Positions 48,561 through 60,754 of a stretch of 64,000 bases of DNA are shown piece by piece; position 1 is the first letter of the stretch; the number at the start of each line of letters is the position of its first letter. The stretch comes from Artemia franciscana (Eukaryota > Arthropoda > Branchiopoda > Anostraca > Artemiidae). The stretch is from positions 58,487,866-58,551,865 of the forward strand of contig NC_088866.1 in assembly GCF_032884065.1 (NCBI RefSeq). Reading direction: 5' to 3'. The notes beneath the pieces were generated by a model that had not been told where the DNA came from, did not search any database, and saw only the letters and a list, made by a program, of their open reading frames with translations. The translations under genes and the position numbers were made by a program.

Positions 48561-49850
48561 AGAAGCAGGGTTTTGGAAATGGATATAGTTTATTTAAAAA
48601 AAAAATTAAAAATGTCTTAGCAATGATGAGGGGTGCTAGAGGGTGTCAGAGGGTAATTCATAGTGTGGAAAGGTGGCGTGAACTGACCTGGCGTATCATT
48701 GACGGTTGGCTTGCAAAAACATGAACTAATGGATTTAATATTTGATTTTTAACCAGAAAGAATTTGGACAATGTCTTAGGGATGATGAGGGATGCCAGAG
48801 GGGCTGACATAGGGTGATACGGTGGTGTGGATTGACATGGTACATCACGTTGGGGGGTGGCTTTCAAAAATGTGAACCATTAGATTTAAATCAAAATTTT
48901 ATAATACAATTTCTGGAAAGTGTCTTAGAAATGATGATTGGGGCATAGTGTGCCATAGGGCTAGTCGTGGCAAGGCGGCCTTAATGGGTATGGCGTGTCA
49001 TGGAGGGTAGGTTGTGAAAACATGAACCAATGGGTCCAAAGCATGATTTAAAAAAAAGGTCTTGATAATGTCTTAGGAGTGATGAGGGTGCTAGAGGGTA
49101 CCAGAGGGACTCTAATAGTGTGATACAGCGGTTCGATTTGGCATGGTTTGCCACGGAGGGTTGGCTTGTGAAAAGGTGAATAAATGAATTTAATGTAGGA
49201 TTTTTAACATGAATATATATAGAAATGTTTTAGGAATGAAGAAGGGATGCTGGACTTACCAGAAGGGCAGTCTTAGTGTTGCACGGTGGCGAGAATTGAG
49301 ATGGTGTATCATATTTAGGATAGCTTTCGAAAACGTGAACCATTGGATTTAATGCATGATTTTTCAAGAACATAACTGAAAATGTCTTAGGAATAAAGAA
49401 GATGTCCTAGAGGGAGCCAGATGGCCGGTATTCGTGTGGCACTGTGGCGAGAATTGCGGCGGTATATCACGTTCAGGTTGGCTTGCCAAACATTTACCAT
49501 TGGATTTAAATATAAATTTAATCAAGAACATTTTTGAAAAAAAACTATTGAGAATGAAAATACGCACCATACGGATGCCTTGGGTTGCCATATATTGCCA
49601 TGGTGGCGCGAAATACCGTGGAGTGCATCATATTGGGTAAAGGCTTGCAAAAACACGAATCAATGGACTTTAAGCATTATTTTATTTTAATTTTTTTGTA
49701 TTTTTTATAACATAATTATATCATATTTTTTTGTAAAAATGCCTTAGGAATGATATTACATATCAATGGGATGCCACGGGCTAGCCACATATTACCATGG
49801 TGGTATGAATTGTTTGGACTAACATTTCCTAGAGCTTAAAGTTAAGATGA
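48561..49850 (+). repeat. ~155-bp tandem satellite, about eight units
   Basis: AATGTCTTAGGAATGATGAG or a variant starts at 48611, 48770, 48918, 49067, 49224, 49381, about 49550 and 49739. Each unit continues with a G-rich AGGG(G)TGCCAGAGGG stretch, (G/C)GGTGG(C/T)G(T/A)GAATTG and a GGCTTGCAAAAACATGAACC-like block. Confidence 0.85.
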
Positions 49851-50165
49851 GAGGTGTTAAAAGAATTTTTTTGACTGAGGGGGAGTGAAATCTAACGCAC
49901 AGTCAAAGAAACGAGGTATTTTCATTAAAAGCCTAATAAATATCTTAATGTGGCTTAAAATTAGCTCTAATAATAAGCATCCTCTCTGGAATTGGTTGGT
50001 AGGATCCCCGACTTTCTTTTAGTTATGGCTCTATTTGCTTCTATTTTATCCTTTTTCAGTTTTTTCACGTTGTTTTTTCTGTTTTTGAGTTTGAATTGCT
50101 TTTTCTGTGTTTTGTTCTTGTTCAATTTGTAAGAATGTGTAAAACAGCTCTTCGCCAATAAAATA
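49850..50165 (-). repeat. Right member of the inverted pair flanking the satellite block
   Basis: Inverted relative of 44170-44570. Together they bracket about 5.3 kb of satellite. Confidence 0.6.
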
Positions 50166-51945
50166 ATGCTAGGTCAAATAAACAAATAGTTTTAGGTAAA
50201 AGGGATTTTTTTAAAAGATATTTTGATTTGGGAAACGGGGCAAACTTTTTTTTTCTCTGATCCTCATGAAAGAATAGTATGTATTTTATCAGAGGGCCCT
50301 CCCCCTTCCCCACATGAGGTGCCAACTTTCCTTGTTTTTTCATAGTTTTTTTTCACTCTCATTTTAGAATAGATTTATCAATTTGGTCAGTTATTGGCAC
50401 CTTTTTCACACTGCCCCCCTCAAAGATTTCGCTCATTGGTGCCCTTGTCACATTGTCCCCCTCCAAAATTTTGCTCTATATCTGCCTGTGTGTCAAGAAG
50501 ATCACACAGATTCAATTTCACAGATCACAGATTCAAGAAGGAAAATAAATAGATTTGAAATATACAAAAACCAATTTTAACAAGTAAACCAAATATAAGT
50601 AAAGATAAAGACTACACTGACTTTCCGTTATGCAAATCACAAAAGGAACAATAATTGGGGATTATTTTAAGACCATGAAAAAATTTCCCAACAGGACCTT
50701 GCGGCTCTATATCTTAGAGCCGTCATTAGCAAAGCACAGATAAATATAAATAAAACATACAATAAAATACATGGTCACTGAAACATAAACCATAACTGAA
50801 ATTAAGACAGTAACAACAGCAATATTTAAGGGAAATTCAATCAGATCTGGTGTAACGGTCTTATAAAAATTCCTGGTTGATTTACCTTTTGTTATTTTTA
50901 AATAAGAGGATATGTATAATTGTAAATAGTTCTTGTATAGTAGCTCAGTAAAGAATAAAATTAGTTAGATAAAACAACTAATTCATCAAAACGAAAGCTT
51001 AACTAATAGTTTCTCTCTGTACCGGTATTATACTTTGATAGTGTAACTATCAATAGTGAAAGCGGATAGTTGGATTGTTATCCAAATTTAATGTTTGGTA
51101 AATCGACTTTTTTCCACCAGAATGGGTTTATCGATAATCAAAATCAGTTATGCATAACAGATGGGAAACTGACCCTAATTTGAATGCTTAGGTGATAAAT
51201 CTTGATTTTCTTACAGCTCTAAAAACGGGTGTAGCAAATTAAAAGGCTTAAATTCATAACCTCCAAACTTCAAAGGGGAGCGAAAGAAAAAAAAATGTGA
51301 TAACTTTTGTTAACTTTGACAACTTGTTTTTACAAGGAGGCATTTTACCTCAGCTATTATGGACGAAAAAAAATAGCTCTTCGCTAATAAATCATAGGTA
51401 AGGCTCTTTCAACTTCAGTCTTTGAACTGAGCACAACGACTACCTCATAATTTTGATGTGCTTGGGGAATTGATGGGTGTGGGAGGGGGATTGGCTGCCC
51501 TCCAGTCACTTTGATTTCTAAAAAGGGCACTGTAACTTACAATTTCCAGTTGAATGAGCTCCTACCAAAGGTTTTGCGACAAGTCAATACAAAGTGCCTT
51601 AGTAAAAAAAAAAAAATACATTATGCCCACACCGTGCCTTACTTAGGCAGTGCTATTGTGCTTACATTTGTCATGTAAGTACGCAGGATAGGGGGCCTTG
51701 AGGACTGTTCCCCATGAATTTATAAATTTTGCAAAATGTTTCCACGGTTCTCATTCAAATTATCACACACTTTTTTGCTCCCCTGTAAAAGAAAATTCTG
51801 CATACGTGCCTGACTTCTGTAACATATATGTGTAAATCAATTGCATTATTGTCAGCCTACAGATGACGTTACTAATACCATCTTGGGAAATATGCTATAT
51901 CAGCAAACCTTTCTAATGTCATAACATTCATAGCTTACTGATTAC
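50166..51945. other. Unassigned intronic sequence
   Basis: CGGCTCTA/TAGAGCCG forms an 8-bp hairpin at 50702-50722. 51440-51590 is an eroded composite-element fragment (GTGGGAGGGGGATTGGCTGC, AAAAAGGGCACTGTAACTT). Nothing else recognised. Confidence 0.45.
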
Positions 51946-52086
51946 CTTAGGAATTTTTCCTAATCCAAGCTCAAGTGTGTGCTGATCGTTGCTGTTAGTA
52001 GAGGCTGAACATGGTGAATTAAACCTGTCAGGACATGCACAAAGAGGTTGTGAGTAATTTAGTCGGGAATATACAGCGTTGCAAAC
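51946..52086 (-). CDS. Cysteine-rich secreted protein, exon 2 (of those seen)
   Basis: The - strand acceptor CTTATTTTAG ends at 52087; the donor GTAATC starts at 51945. This phase 0-0 exon of 47 codons reads VCNAVYSRLNYSQPLCACPD, then RFNSPCSASTNSNDQHTLEL, then GLGKIPK. It has four cysteines (C-x13-C-x-C-x7-C), so with the last cysteine of exon 1 it completes a first domain C-x5-C-x13-C-x-C-x7-C. NYS is a potential N-glycosylation sequon, consistent with secretion. Exons 1 and 2 are both exactly 141 bases with phase-0 borders. Confidence 0.85.
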
Positions 52087-52203
52087 CTAAAATAAGAAAT
52101 TAAGAGTTTATCATAATGTTATTAGATTGGGCGCATTTTAGGCATTTGGACATTTCTTATTTATTTTTTTTTAGGTGACTGTAAATTAAATTTTTTGAAC
52201 TAA

Positions 52204-52464
52204 AGTAAAACAGTTCAAAATAGGGATGAAACCTTTTTATTGACAGTGAACAGATACAAAATTTAACTGGATATTTCGAACACATATAAGTGTTCATCAT
52301 CAGCAGTAAAACTAAAAGACAAGAATTATTTTATTTGGTTTTATTCTTGTCTTTTAGTTTTACTGCTGATGATGAACACTTATATGGGTTCAAAATATCC
52401 AGTTAAATTTTATATCTGTTCGCTGTCAATAAAAAGGTTTCATCCCTATTTTGAACCGTTTTAC
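52204..52464. mobile_element. Palindrome, sister of 25032-25246
   Basis: Arms of about 120 bases lie around a 16-base spacer, with the same outer sequence (AGTAAAACAGTTCAAAATAG) and the same CTGATGA / GAACAC core. The left arm, read on the - strand, keeps GAAA; the right arm (+ strand) has AAAA and a weakened stem (GGGTTC). An extra GACAAGAAT-type segment extends the inner arm. The same TTTCGTCATGGAAAGGCAGT flank follows at 52464. Confidence 0.75.
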
Positions 52465-54335
52465 TTTCGTCATGGAAAGGCAGTGTGGTCTTCGAAGTTA
52501 TCCTTTTTTGAACTAGTTTTTTTTTTTTGTCGAAGCAAATTTTTTTCGAAGAATTGTAATTTTGGTAGATTGTTGCTCTGAAAATAGTCATAGTTCCGCC
52601 ATTCCTGAAACACAAATTTCCCCTTACCTTAAAAAGTTCCATTAACATCTCCCACCACAGAAAATAATTGAAGTTTCAACTATATTGGAAAACAAGGTAT
52701 ATTTACCGAACTACGTTTAGAATTCATTACCTTTTAGTGGAACCTACCGACTAAACGTGTGATATTGCATAAAATAGAAAAGTGTAAAATATATAAAAAT
52801 TATAATAAATTTATATGTAATAGTTTTTCTGCGAGTGAACAAAAAATTGCTACCTAACATCGTTATATAATTTATCTAGCAACTTAAATCATTGTTGGAG
52901 TGTTTGAAACTAAGAGTGTAAGTGAAAGGAACGAAGTATCATGGATATCAAAATACATATATGAAGAAATGATAAAAAAGAGGAGAAAAAGTGGTTTGTT
53001 TAAGATAGCCATTTTTTAAATTTCCTTGGAGGATATCTCCTGAGAAGGCATAAAAAATTTGTATGTATAAAAAGTATCCAAACTATCTATGTATCCAAAC
53101 CTTTTTTTAATCCAAAATGTAGTTGACATTTCATTAGTGTTTAATAAACTGTAAGTGGTAAAGGCTATTTATTAGTCTATTGACTAATTAGAAACTAATA
53201 AATATTAAAAACTAGTTAAAAACTTACTAAAAAAATATTAAAATTATTAATGAATTGAAACCATTTTATTAGTCGCAAAACAAAATCTGAGAGGGTAACT
53301 ATACTTCCCCTGCTACCTCCAATTAACTCTGTGGTTATTTATAAAACTAATTTGTTATTAAATGAAAGCAAAATTCAGGCCTGGTAAAAAAAAACGGAAA
53401 GCAAGCCTTATAGAATTTATTTTTGAATTGGAGAAAGGCCAAATACTTTGCTACTTCTTCGTTCTTTCCTAAGTCATTTGATATTTTACCCCGACCCCTT
53501 GAACTCACTTCAAAATGCTAATTCCAAACAAAAGTCTACCATGTTGAAATCATAACAGATTTTCATTTCATTTCAACTAGTATACAGCAGTGAAACATCC
53601 CAACCGGGGTTTGTAACTTTTCAATATATTATGGTAGCCACAAGATTTTCTTCTAAATTGAGAATCCATGTGCACTAAACAAGTGTAAATAACCACCTTT
53701 TTCGAAAACGCGTTGGAACGATTAACCCCATTTACGGTTCAATATTATTGGACGTAGTTGTGGTTTGTGGTTTTAACTGAGAGTATTTTAATTACTCAAA
53801 TTTTGCATTGTTTTTAGCTCAATCAATATTTTTATTACCAAATTACAAATGACTAACATCATTTTTATACACTCCTAATAAAGGTGTTAATGCCAGATTT
53901 GCCTCTGACTCAATCGTACTATCTGTCTTGGCTTTTCTACAATTAGCCACGGCTTGATGCCCACAACTATTCGATTTTAATTCAGTCCATATGCATTCAG
54001 TCCATATTAATTCAGTCCATATGGATTCTTGAAAATAGTCGATAGTAGACAAGATCAGTGCTCTTGGTTCAAGCATATTAGCCTAGATAATTTCTAAAAC
54101 TTCAAAAGCTTTTAATACAGTTTTAATTCAAAGGTATTTGAAAAAATTATTTTTTTGCAAAGGAAAGGTTTCTTTATTTGGTTTCATTAATTGGCTTTAA
54201 GTACCGTAAGAAAAATAATCTACAACTAATAGGCTAATATTATCCATCAATCCTTATCAAAATTGCACTCAAGCATCCTTTAATCGACTTTTCTGGCTGA
54301 CTCTAGCATTCCCAGATGTAATATGTAAGAAATCC
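52465..54335. other. Unassigned intronic sequence
   Basis: AT-rich; no gene recognised. ATTCAGTCCATATG is repeated three times near 53980-54022. Confidence 0.4.
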
Positions 54336-56040
54336 AACAGTTCGTGGTAACGAACTGTAGTAAGGAGCGGCCCGGCTCAATAGTAACCAAAACTCTAAAA
54401 AATGAAATTTTGATATCAATAGCTACATCAAACGAATCGCATTTTAATGCTGATTTTAAACATATAATTTAATCAAGTTTAGTTTTAACCATCAAAAGTT
54501 ACGAGCCTGAGAAAATAGGGGAAAACAACCCCTAAAAGTCATAGAATCTTAACGATCAGAATCTTAACGAATCACACCATCAGATTCAGCGTATCAGAGA
54601 ACCCCAATGTAGAAGTTTCAAGGTCCTATCTTCAAAAATGTGGAATTTTGTATTTTTTGCCAGAAGGCAGATCACGGATGCGTGTTTATTTGTTTGTTTG
54701 TTTTTTGTTTTGTTTTTTCCAGGGGTTATCGCATCGACCCAGTGGTCCTATAATCTTGCGAGAGGGCTCATTTTAACGGAAATGAAAAGTTCTAGTGCCC
54801 TTTTTAAGTGACAAAAAAATTGGAGGGCACCTAGGCCCCCTCCCACGCTAATTATTTTCCAAAAGTCACCAGATCAAAATTCTGAGATAGCCATTTTATT
54901 CAGCGTAGTCAAAAAACCTTATAACTATGTCTTTGGGAACGAGTTACTCCCCCACGGTCCCCGTGGGAGGGGCCACAAGTTACAAACTTTGACCAGTGCT
55001 TACATATAGTAATGGTTATTTGGAAGTGTACAGACGTTTTCAGGGGGATTTTTAGATTGCGGGGGAGGAGTTGAGAAGAGGGGGATATATTGGGGAAACT
55101 TTCCTTGGAGGAATTTTTCATGGGGGGAGAAAATTTTCATGAAGGGAGCACAGGATTATCTAGCATTATTTAAAAAAATACAACGAAAAAATAAATATGA
55201 AAAAGTTTTTTTAACTGAAAGTAAGGAGAAGCATTAAAATTTAAAACGAACAGAAATTATTACGCATATGATGGGCTCACCTCCTCCTAATACCTCGCTA
55301 CTTTTAAAGCTAAAGTATTTTTAGTAATTTCAACTGTTTATTCTACGGCTTTTGTGATTCAGTGGTCATTCTTAAGGAATTGGAAGAAAATTTAAGCTTT
55401 AATGTAAAGAGCTAGGTTCTGACGAGGGGGTGAACCCCTTTGTATACGTAACAAAAACAAGAGAATACAGAAGTTCGCTACGTAAGCTAATTTGTAAGTT
55501 ACGTATATCTTTTACTAATAAAAACGTTTGTAAAAATATTAAAAGTTCTAGTTGCCTTTTTAAGTAACCAAAAATCGGAGGGCAGCTAGGCCTCCTCCCC
55601 CGCTCCTTTTTTCTCAAAATCACTCGATTAAAACTACGAGAAAGCTATTTAGAAAAAATAAATAAATATGCAAATTTCGTTTTAATTATTCATCTGCGGA
55701 GAGCCAAAATCAAAACATGCATTGATTCAAAAACGTTCAGAAATAAAATAAAAAAAACACTTTTTTAAACGGAAAGTAATGAGCGACATTAAAATTTAAA
55801 ACGAACAGAAATTACTTCGTATATGAAAGGAGATACTTCCTCATCAACGCCCTGCTCTTTACGCTAAAGTTTTTTACTGTTCTAAAAAGTAGAGTTGAGA
55901 GAAAGCGTCAAACTTTAGCGTAAAGAGCGGGGCGTTGATGAGGAAGCATCTTCTTTCATATACGAAGTAATTTCTGTTCGTTTTAAGTTTTAATGTCGCT
56001 CCTTAATTTCCGTTAAAAAAACTTGTTTTTTTTTATTTAA
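54336..56040 (-). mobile_element. Composite foldback element, full-length, reversed
   Basis: The 3' hairpin (ACAGTTCGT / ACGAACTGT) is at 54337-54358. It is followed in reverse by GTAAGGAGCGGCCCGG, the middle modules and the foldback (about 55743-56040) ending at TTATTTAA. It is the mirror partner of 56517-58250. Confidence 0.9.
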
Positions 56041-56516
56041 TTAAAACAAAGACTTATCTGGTCACGTATTAGCTAAAACAATTAGGTGAATGCTCAACTA
56101 ATGTATAATGAGGAAAGTACACCAAATTTAGGAAAATTGAATTTGCATGTAATTTCAATCTGCGATAAATTGAGAAAGGGTAGTTTTTAGGTATAAAGGG
56201 TTGTAGGGGTTGTATGACCAACCTTTTTTTGCTCCAAGGGCCGTTTTATTTTTTTAAAGATTTATTGAGTCTTCTTGACCTTTTATATATTTTACCGAGT
56301 ACTATATCCTCAGTGACTTCATTTGAGTCACATTCGAGACCATTTAACCGTTTTGTGGGACTTCTGGTTCTCAAATAGGTCTTAAGCAGCATCAGTGAAT
56401 AAAAATGAACTTTTAGGGGTAGAAATAATGACAGCTAAAACAAATGATAGTGGCCGCGTTGCAATGCTGCGAAGTCTCAATGGCATTCTTGGGTTTTGTT
56501 GTTGCTTTTTCCACAA
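56041..56516. other. Spacer between two head-to-head composite elements
   Basis: 476 bases with no recognised feature, forming the loop of a potential 1.7-kb-armed inverted repeat. Confidence 0.6.
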
Positions 56517-58250
56517 TTAAATAAAAAAAACGAGTTTTTTTAACTGAAAGTAAGGAGCGACATTAAAACTTAAAACGAACAGAAATTACTTCGTATATGA
56601 AAGAGGCTGCTTCCTCATCAACGCCCCGCTCTTTACGCGAAAGTTTGACTCTGTCTCTCAATTCTTCTTTTTAAACCAGTAAAAAACTTTAGCTTAAAGA
56701 GCGGGGCGTTGATGAGGAAGCAGCCTCTTTCATATACAAAGTAATTTCTGTTCGTTTTAAGTTTTAATGTCGCTCCCTACTTTCAGTTAAAAAAACTTGT
56801 TTTTTTATTTAATTTCTGAACGTTTTTGAATCAATGCATGTTTTGATTTTGGCTCTCCGCAGAGGAATAATTAAAACGAAATTTGCATTTTTTTTTTTTT
56901 GGCTAAATGGCTTTCTCATAATTTTGATCGAATGATTTTGAGAAAAAAAGGAGTGGGGGAGGAAGTCTAGTTGCCCTCCGATTTTTGGTTAATTAAAAAG
57001 GCAACTAGGCAACTAGAAATTTTAATTTTTTACGAATATTTTTATTAGTAAAAGATTTACGTAACTTATAAATTAGCTTACGTAAAGAACTTTTGTATTC
57101 TCATATCTTTATTACATATATGGGGGGGTTCGCCCCCTTGTCAGATCCTCGCTCTTTACACTAAAGCTTAAATTTGTCCCAATTCATTAAGAATGACCCC
57201 AGAATCACAAAAGCCGTAGAATAAATAGTTGAAATTACTAAAAATACTTTAGCGTAAAGAGCGAGGTATTAGGAGGAGGTGAGCCCTCAAATGGGTAATA
57301 ATTTCTGTTTGTTTTAAGTTTTAATGCTGTTCCTTACTTCCAGCTGAAAGAACTTTTTCATATTTATTTTTTCATTGTTTTTTTTTTAAATAATGCTAGT
57401 AAATCCTGCGCTCCCTTCATGGAGATTTTCTTCCCCCATGACAAATTATTGTTGGAAAGTTCCCCCAGAATATACCCCTCTTCTCAACCCCTCCCCCAAC
57501 CAAAAAAATTCTCCTGAAAACGCCTGTACACTTCCCAATAACCATTACTATATGTAAGCATTGGTCAAAGTTTGTAACTTGTTGCCCCTCCCATGTGGAC
57601 TGCGGGGGAGTAAGTCGTCCCCAAAGACATAGTTATAAGGTTTTTCGACTACGCTGGATAAAATGGCTATCTCAGAATTTTGATCCGTTGACTTTGGTAA
57701 AATAATTAGCGTGGGAGGGGGCCTAGTTGCCCTCCAATTTATTTGGTCACTTAAAAAGGGCACTAGAACTTTTCATATCTGTTAGAATGAGCCCTCTTGC
57801 AACATTCTAGGACAACTGGGTCGATACGATCACCCCTGGGAAAAAAAAAAAAAAAAAAAAAAAACAAAAAAAAAAACAAAAAAACAAATAAACACGCATC
57901 CGTGATCTGCCTTCTGCCAAAAAATACAAAATTCCACATTTTTGTAGATACGAGCTTGAAACTTCTACAGTAGGGTTCTCTGATACGCTGAATCTGATGG
58001 TGTGATTTTCGTTAAGATTCTATGACTTCTAGGGGGTGTTTCCCCCTATTTTCTAAAATAAGGCAAATTGTCTCAGGCTCGTAACTTTTGATTGGTAAGA
58101 CTAAACTTGATGAAACTTATATATTTAAAATCAACATTAAAATGTGATTCTTTTGATGTAGGTATTGGTATCAAAATTTCATTTTTTAGAGTTTTGGTTA
58201 CTATTGAGCCGGGTCGCTCCTTACTACAGTTCGTTACCACGAACTGTTTG
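56517..58250 (+). mobile_element. Composite foldback element, reference full-length copy
   Basis: Blocks in order: foldback 56517-56813 (TTAAATAAA tip, GTAAGGAGCGAC, CCCCGCTCTTTACGC and its mirror). Next is a TTTTTGGCTAAATGGC region. The second inverted module has CTCGCTCTTTACACTAAAG (57148-57166) opposite CTTTAGCGTAAAGAGCGAG (57247-57265). A C-rich TTCTTCCCCCATGACAAATT region follows. An A-rich tract lies at 57841-57890, then TTCTCTGATACGCTGAATC, then the terminal hairpin at about 58227-58248. There are no conserved ORFs, no tRNA-like promoter and no LTRs. By elimination it is a nonautonomous DNA element of uncertain class. Confidence 0.9.
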
Positions 58251-58842
58251 ATTAGTGGCCACAGAATGGTCTCACCATAGAGGATGATCTAAGTTTCAAA
58301 GTCGTCAAATTCCATTAGTTGGGTAAATCAAGAAGCGATTTGATCCTTACTTTCTTCTATGCATGTTGGTCGCAAAAAGGATGGGCCTTATATAATAACA
58401 TTGACAACATATTGACTTGAGTTATAAACACAATGAAAGCGATCAGTGAGTTGAGCAAAACGAGTTAAAAAGATTAAGTTATATAAAGCCCAATCCGTTT
58501 TGTGTCCCACAATTTTTGTTATACGAGTGTGCAAAACCATATCCGGGATTTTTGATGGGGGGGGTCCTTCATAAAACAACTCAAAAGCATATAAAGGTAG
58601 TTTTTCGAGTCAGACAAAACTTTAGGGGGAGGGTCCTCAAACCCCTTAGCCCTCTTGGATACGGCATCGTGTATATATTTATATATCTTGCGTGGGGTGA
58701 GAAGTCATAATTTTGTTCGTTCCTGATTTTTATTTGTTTTATGCTCTTCTTTATTTCCTTCTTGTTTCTACTCTAAAGCATTATTTTTACTTTTTAAGGG
58801 ATAAATAAGTGAATGAGAAAATGTAAGAAACATTCCACAAAC
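58251..58842. other. Unassigned intronic sequence
   Basis: Between the composite element and exon 1; nothing recognised. Confidence 0.4.
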
Positions 58843-58983
58843 CTGTTGTGCAGCACACTCTGGTAATAAGTAAATATGTTGATTATGCGGGAAGTAATGA
58901 TATTTAGTAGGTTTTGGATCGACATCCGTATCGGAATCTCTATCTTCAAAAGCTGTTGAATCTTCGAGTTCAATTTCATTATC
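58843..58983 (-). CDS. Cysteine-rich secreted protein, exon 1 of those seen (5' end missing)
   Basis: The - strand acceptor CATTTTTTAG ends at 58984; the donor GTTTGT starts at 58842. This phase 0-0 exon of 47 codons reads DNEIELEDSTAFEDRDSDTD, then VDPKPTKYHYFPHNQHIYLL, then PECAAQQ. The N-terminal half is acidic and low complexity, and the first conserved cysteine comes at the end. Because an acceptor precedes it, at least one more 5' exon is required, presumably encoding start codon and signal peptide. I could not find it in 58984-64000, so it likely lies beyond the window. Confidence 0.8.
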
Positions 58984-59784
58984 CTAAAAAATGATACTTG
59001 TCTGTTAAATGGAACACACCCAAGAAGTGAAGTTAGGTTAATCCTAATGAAATATGCCAAAAATGGTGATAATATCAAACGATCGATAAAAGGATCGATT
59101 GGATGTCCTAAACAAAAGAACGGTAAGTACTATGTGCTTATACGTTAGTTGATCATGTGTATGGGTAGCAGAACCGATTTGTGACTCCAGCCATCAATAT
59201 TATTGACGGCCGAGTATTGACTCAACGACCAAATATACTTCTATAGGTAATAAATAACCAACATTTAAACGTAGCGTATAATTTCCTTGTATTCAGTCCA
59301 GATCTTAACCTAGTTCAGTGTGAATTTAAGCTCATTGTTGACCCCTCCCCCATTCTTACTTTTTTTTACATTTTATAATTTGGCTAATTTATTTGAATGT
59401 TTTATTCAATTTCGAACAGTTTTGTTGTTTAGTTGAAAGGTGGCTTGTCTAACAGATTTAAATGAACCAAATTTGTTTATACTCTATTGATTTTAGTGAT
59501 ACGCTTGACATAGATAGAAATTAAGAGAATGAACCACAAATTGAAAGTAGTTTTGTGGTCTCACTTAACAAAAAAATTGGTTTTAAGAAGTAAATACAAC
59601 TATTTCAAAATTATATTATCAGCACTACATGTTTTAACACAATAAGTTTTACTATTAAACAATACCCCAATTAAGACAGTTAGCTTCTTCATTGTAAAGG
59701 TTCCCCACGGTTCTTTAAAGTGGGGCTTGTGTCTTCTAAAAAATCAATACTAGTTCTCAAATCGAACTTGCATCCTAGATAATA
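58984..59784. other. Unassigned sequence, probably intronic
   Basis: No exon or repeat recognised. Confidence 0.4.
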
Positions 59785-60645
59785 TTAAATAAAGAAAAAC
59801 AAGTTTTTTTTTTACTGAATGTAAGAAGCGGCATGAAAACTTAAAACGAACAGAAATCACTCCGTATATGAAACGGGCTGTTCCCTCTTCAACGCCCCGC
59901 TCTTTACGCTTATGTTTTTTACTGTTTTAAAAAGTAGAGTTGAGAAAAAGAGTCCAACTTTAGCATAAAGAGCGGGGCGATGAGGAGGGAACAGCCCCTT
60001 TCATATACGGAATAATTTTTGTTCGTTTTAAGTTTTAATGTCGCTCCTCACTTTCAATTAATTTTTTTTTTACATTTTAGGAGGAGATGAACCTACTCGT
60101 ATACGTAATAATTTCTGTTAGTTTTAAGTTTTAATGCTGCTCTTTACATCCAGTTGAAATAACCTTTTCGTATTTTGTTTTCATTACTTCTTCTTAAAGA
60201 AAATCCTGTACCCCCTTCATGGAAATTCTCTTCCCCCATGATAAATTCTCCAGGGAAAGATCATCCCACGTAAACCCCTCCCTTTGACCCCCCCCAAGCA
60301 GAAAAAATCCCCCTGAAAACGTCTGTGCACTTCCCAATGACCATTACTGTGTATAAACAATGGTCAAAAATTCTATCTTGAAGCCCCTCCCCCGGGGATT
60401 GTGGGGGAGTAAGTGACCCCCAAAGACATAGTTGCTTGTTTTTCGACTATGCTCAACAAAAAGGTAGTCTCAAAATTTTGATCCGTTGACTTTGGGGAAA
60501 AAATGAGCGTGGGAGGAGGCCTAGGTTCCCTCGAATTATTTTTGCCACTTAAAAAGGGCACTAGAACTTTTAATTTCCGTTGGAATGAGTCCTTTCGCGA
60601 CATTCTAGGACTACTGGGTCGATACAATCACCCCTGAAAAAAATG
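59785..60645 (+). mobile_element. Composite element, 3'-truncated
   Basis: The foldback (59785-60075) is joined to the right half of module two (GAGGAGATGAACCTAC, TACGTAATAATTTCTG). The C-rich region and the CTTAAAAAGGGCACTAGAAC block follow, up to CACCCCTGAAAAAAATG. The remaining 3' part and hairpin are missing. Confidence 0.8.
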
Positions 60646-60754
60646 TGTTTTTCAAAAAAAAATTACTGCTGACATTTACGCCACAGTCTAATTTAAAATT
60701 AACAAAGTTCTTATTTAGGGATGCAGGACTGGCAACTTGGTGAGGTGTTTTAAG

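Larger units (their letters stand above)
40948..51945 (-). other. Intron between exons 2 and 3 (11.0 kb)
   Basis: It contains a LINE relic, minisatellites, two satellites and inverted repeats. No additional exon is supported. Confidence 0.6.
52087..58842 (-). other. Intron between exons 1 and 2 (6.8 kb)
   Basis: More than half of this intron consists of two composite elements in head-to-head orientation, plus the 52204-52464 palindrome. Confidence 0.6.

Noticed and set aside
56517-58250. Helitron origin for the composite element because of its 3' hairpin
   Set aside because: The hairpin is not followed by a consistent CTRR end, and no TC start or Rep/helicase relative is visible; the foldback head is atypical.
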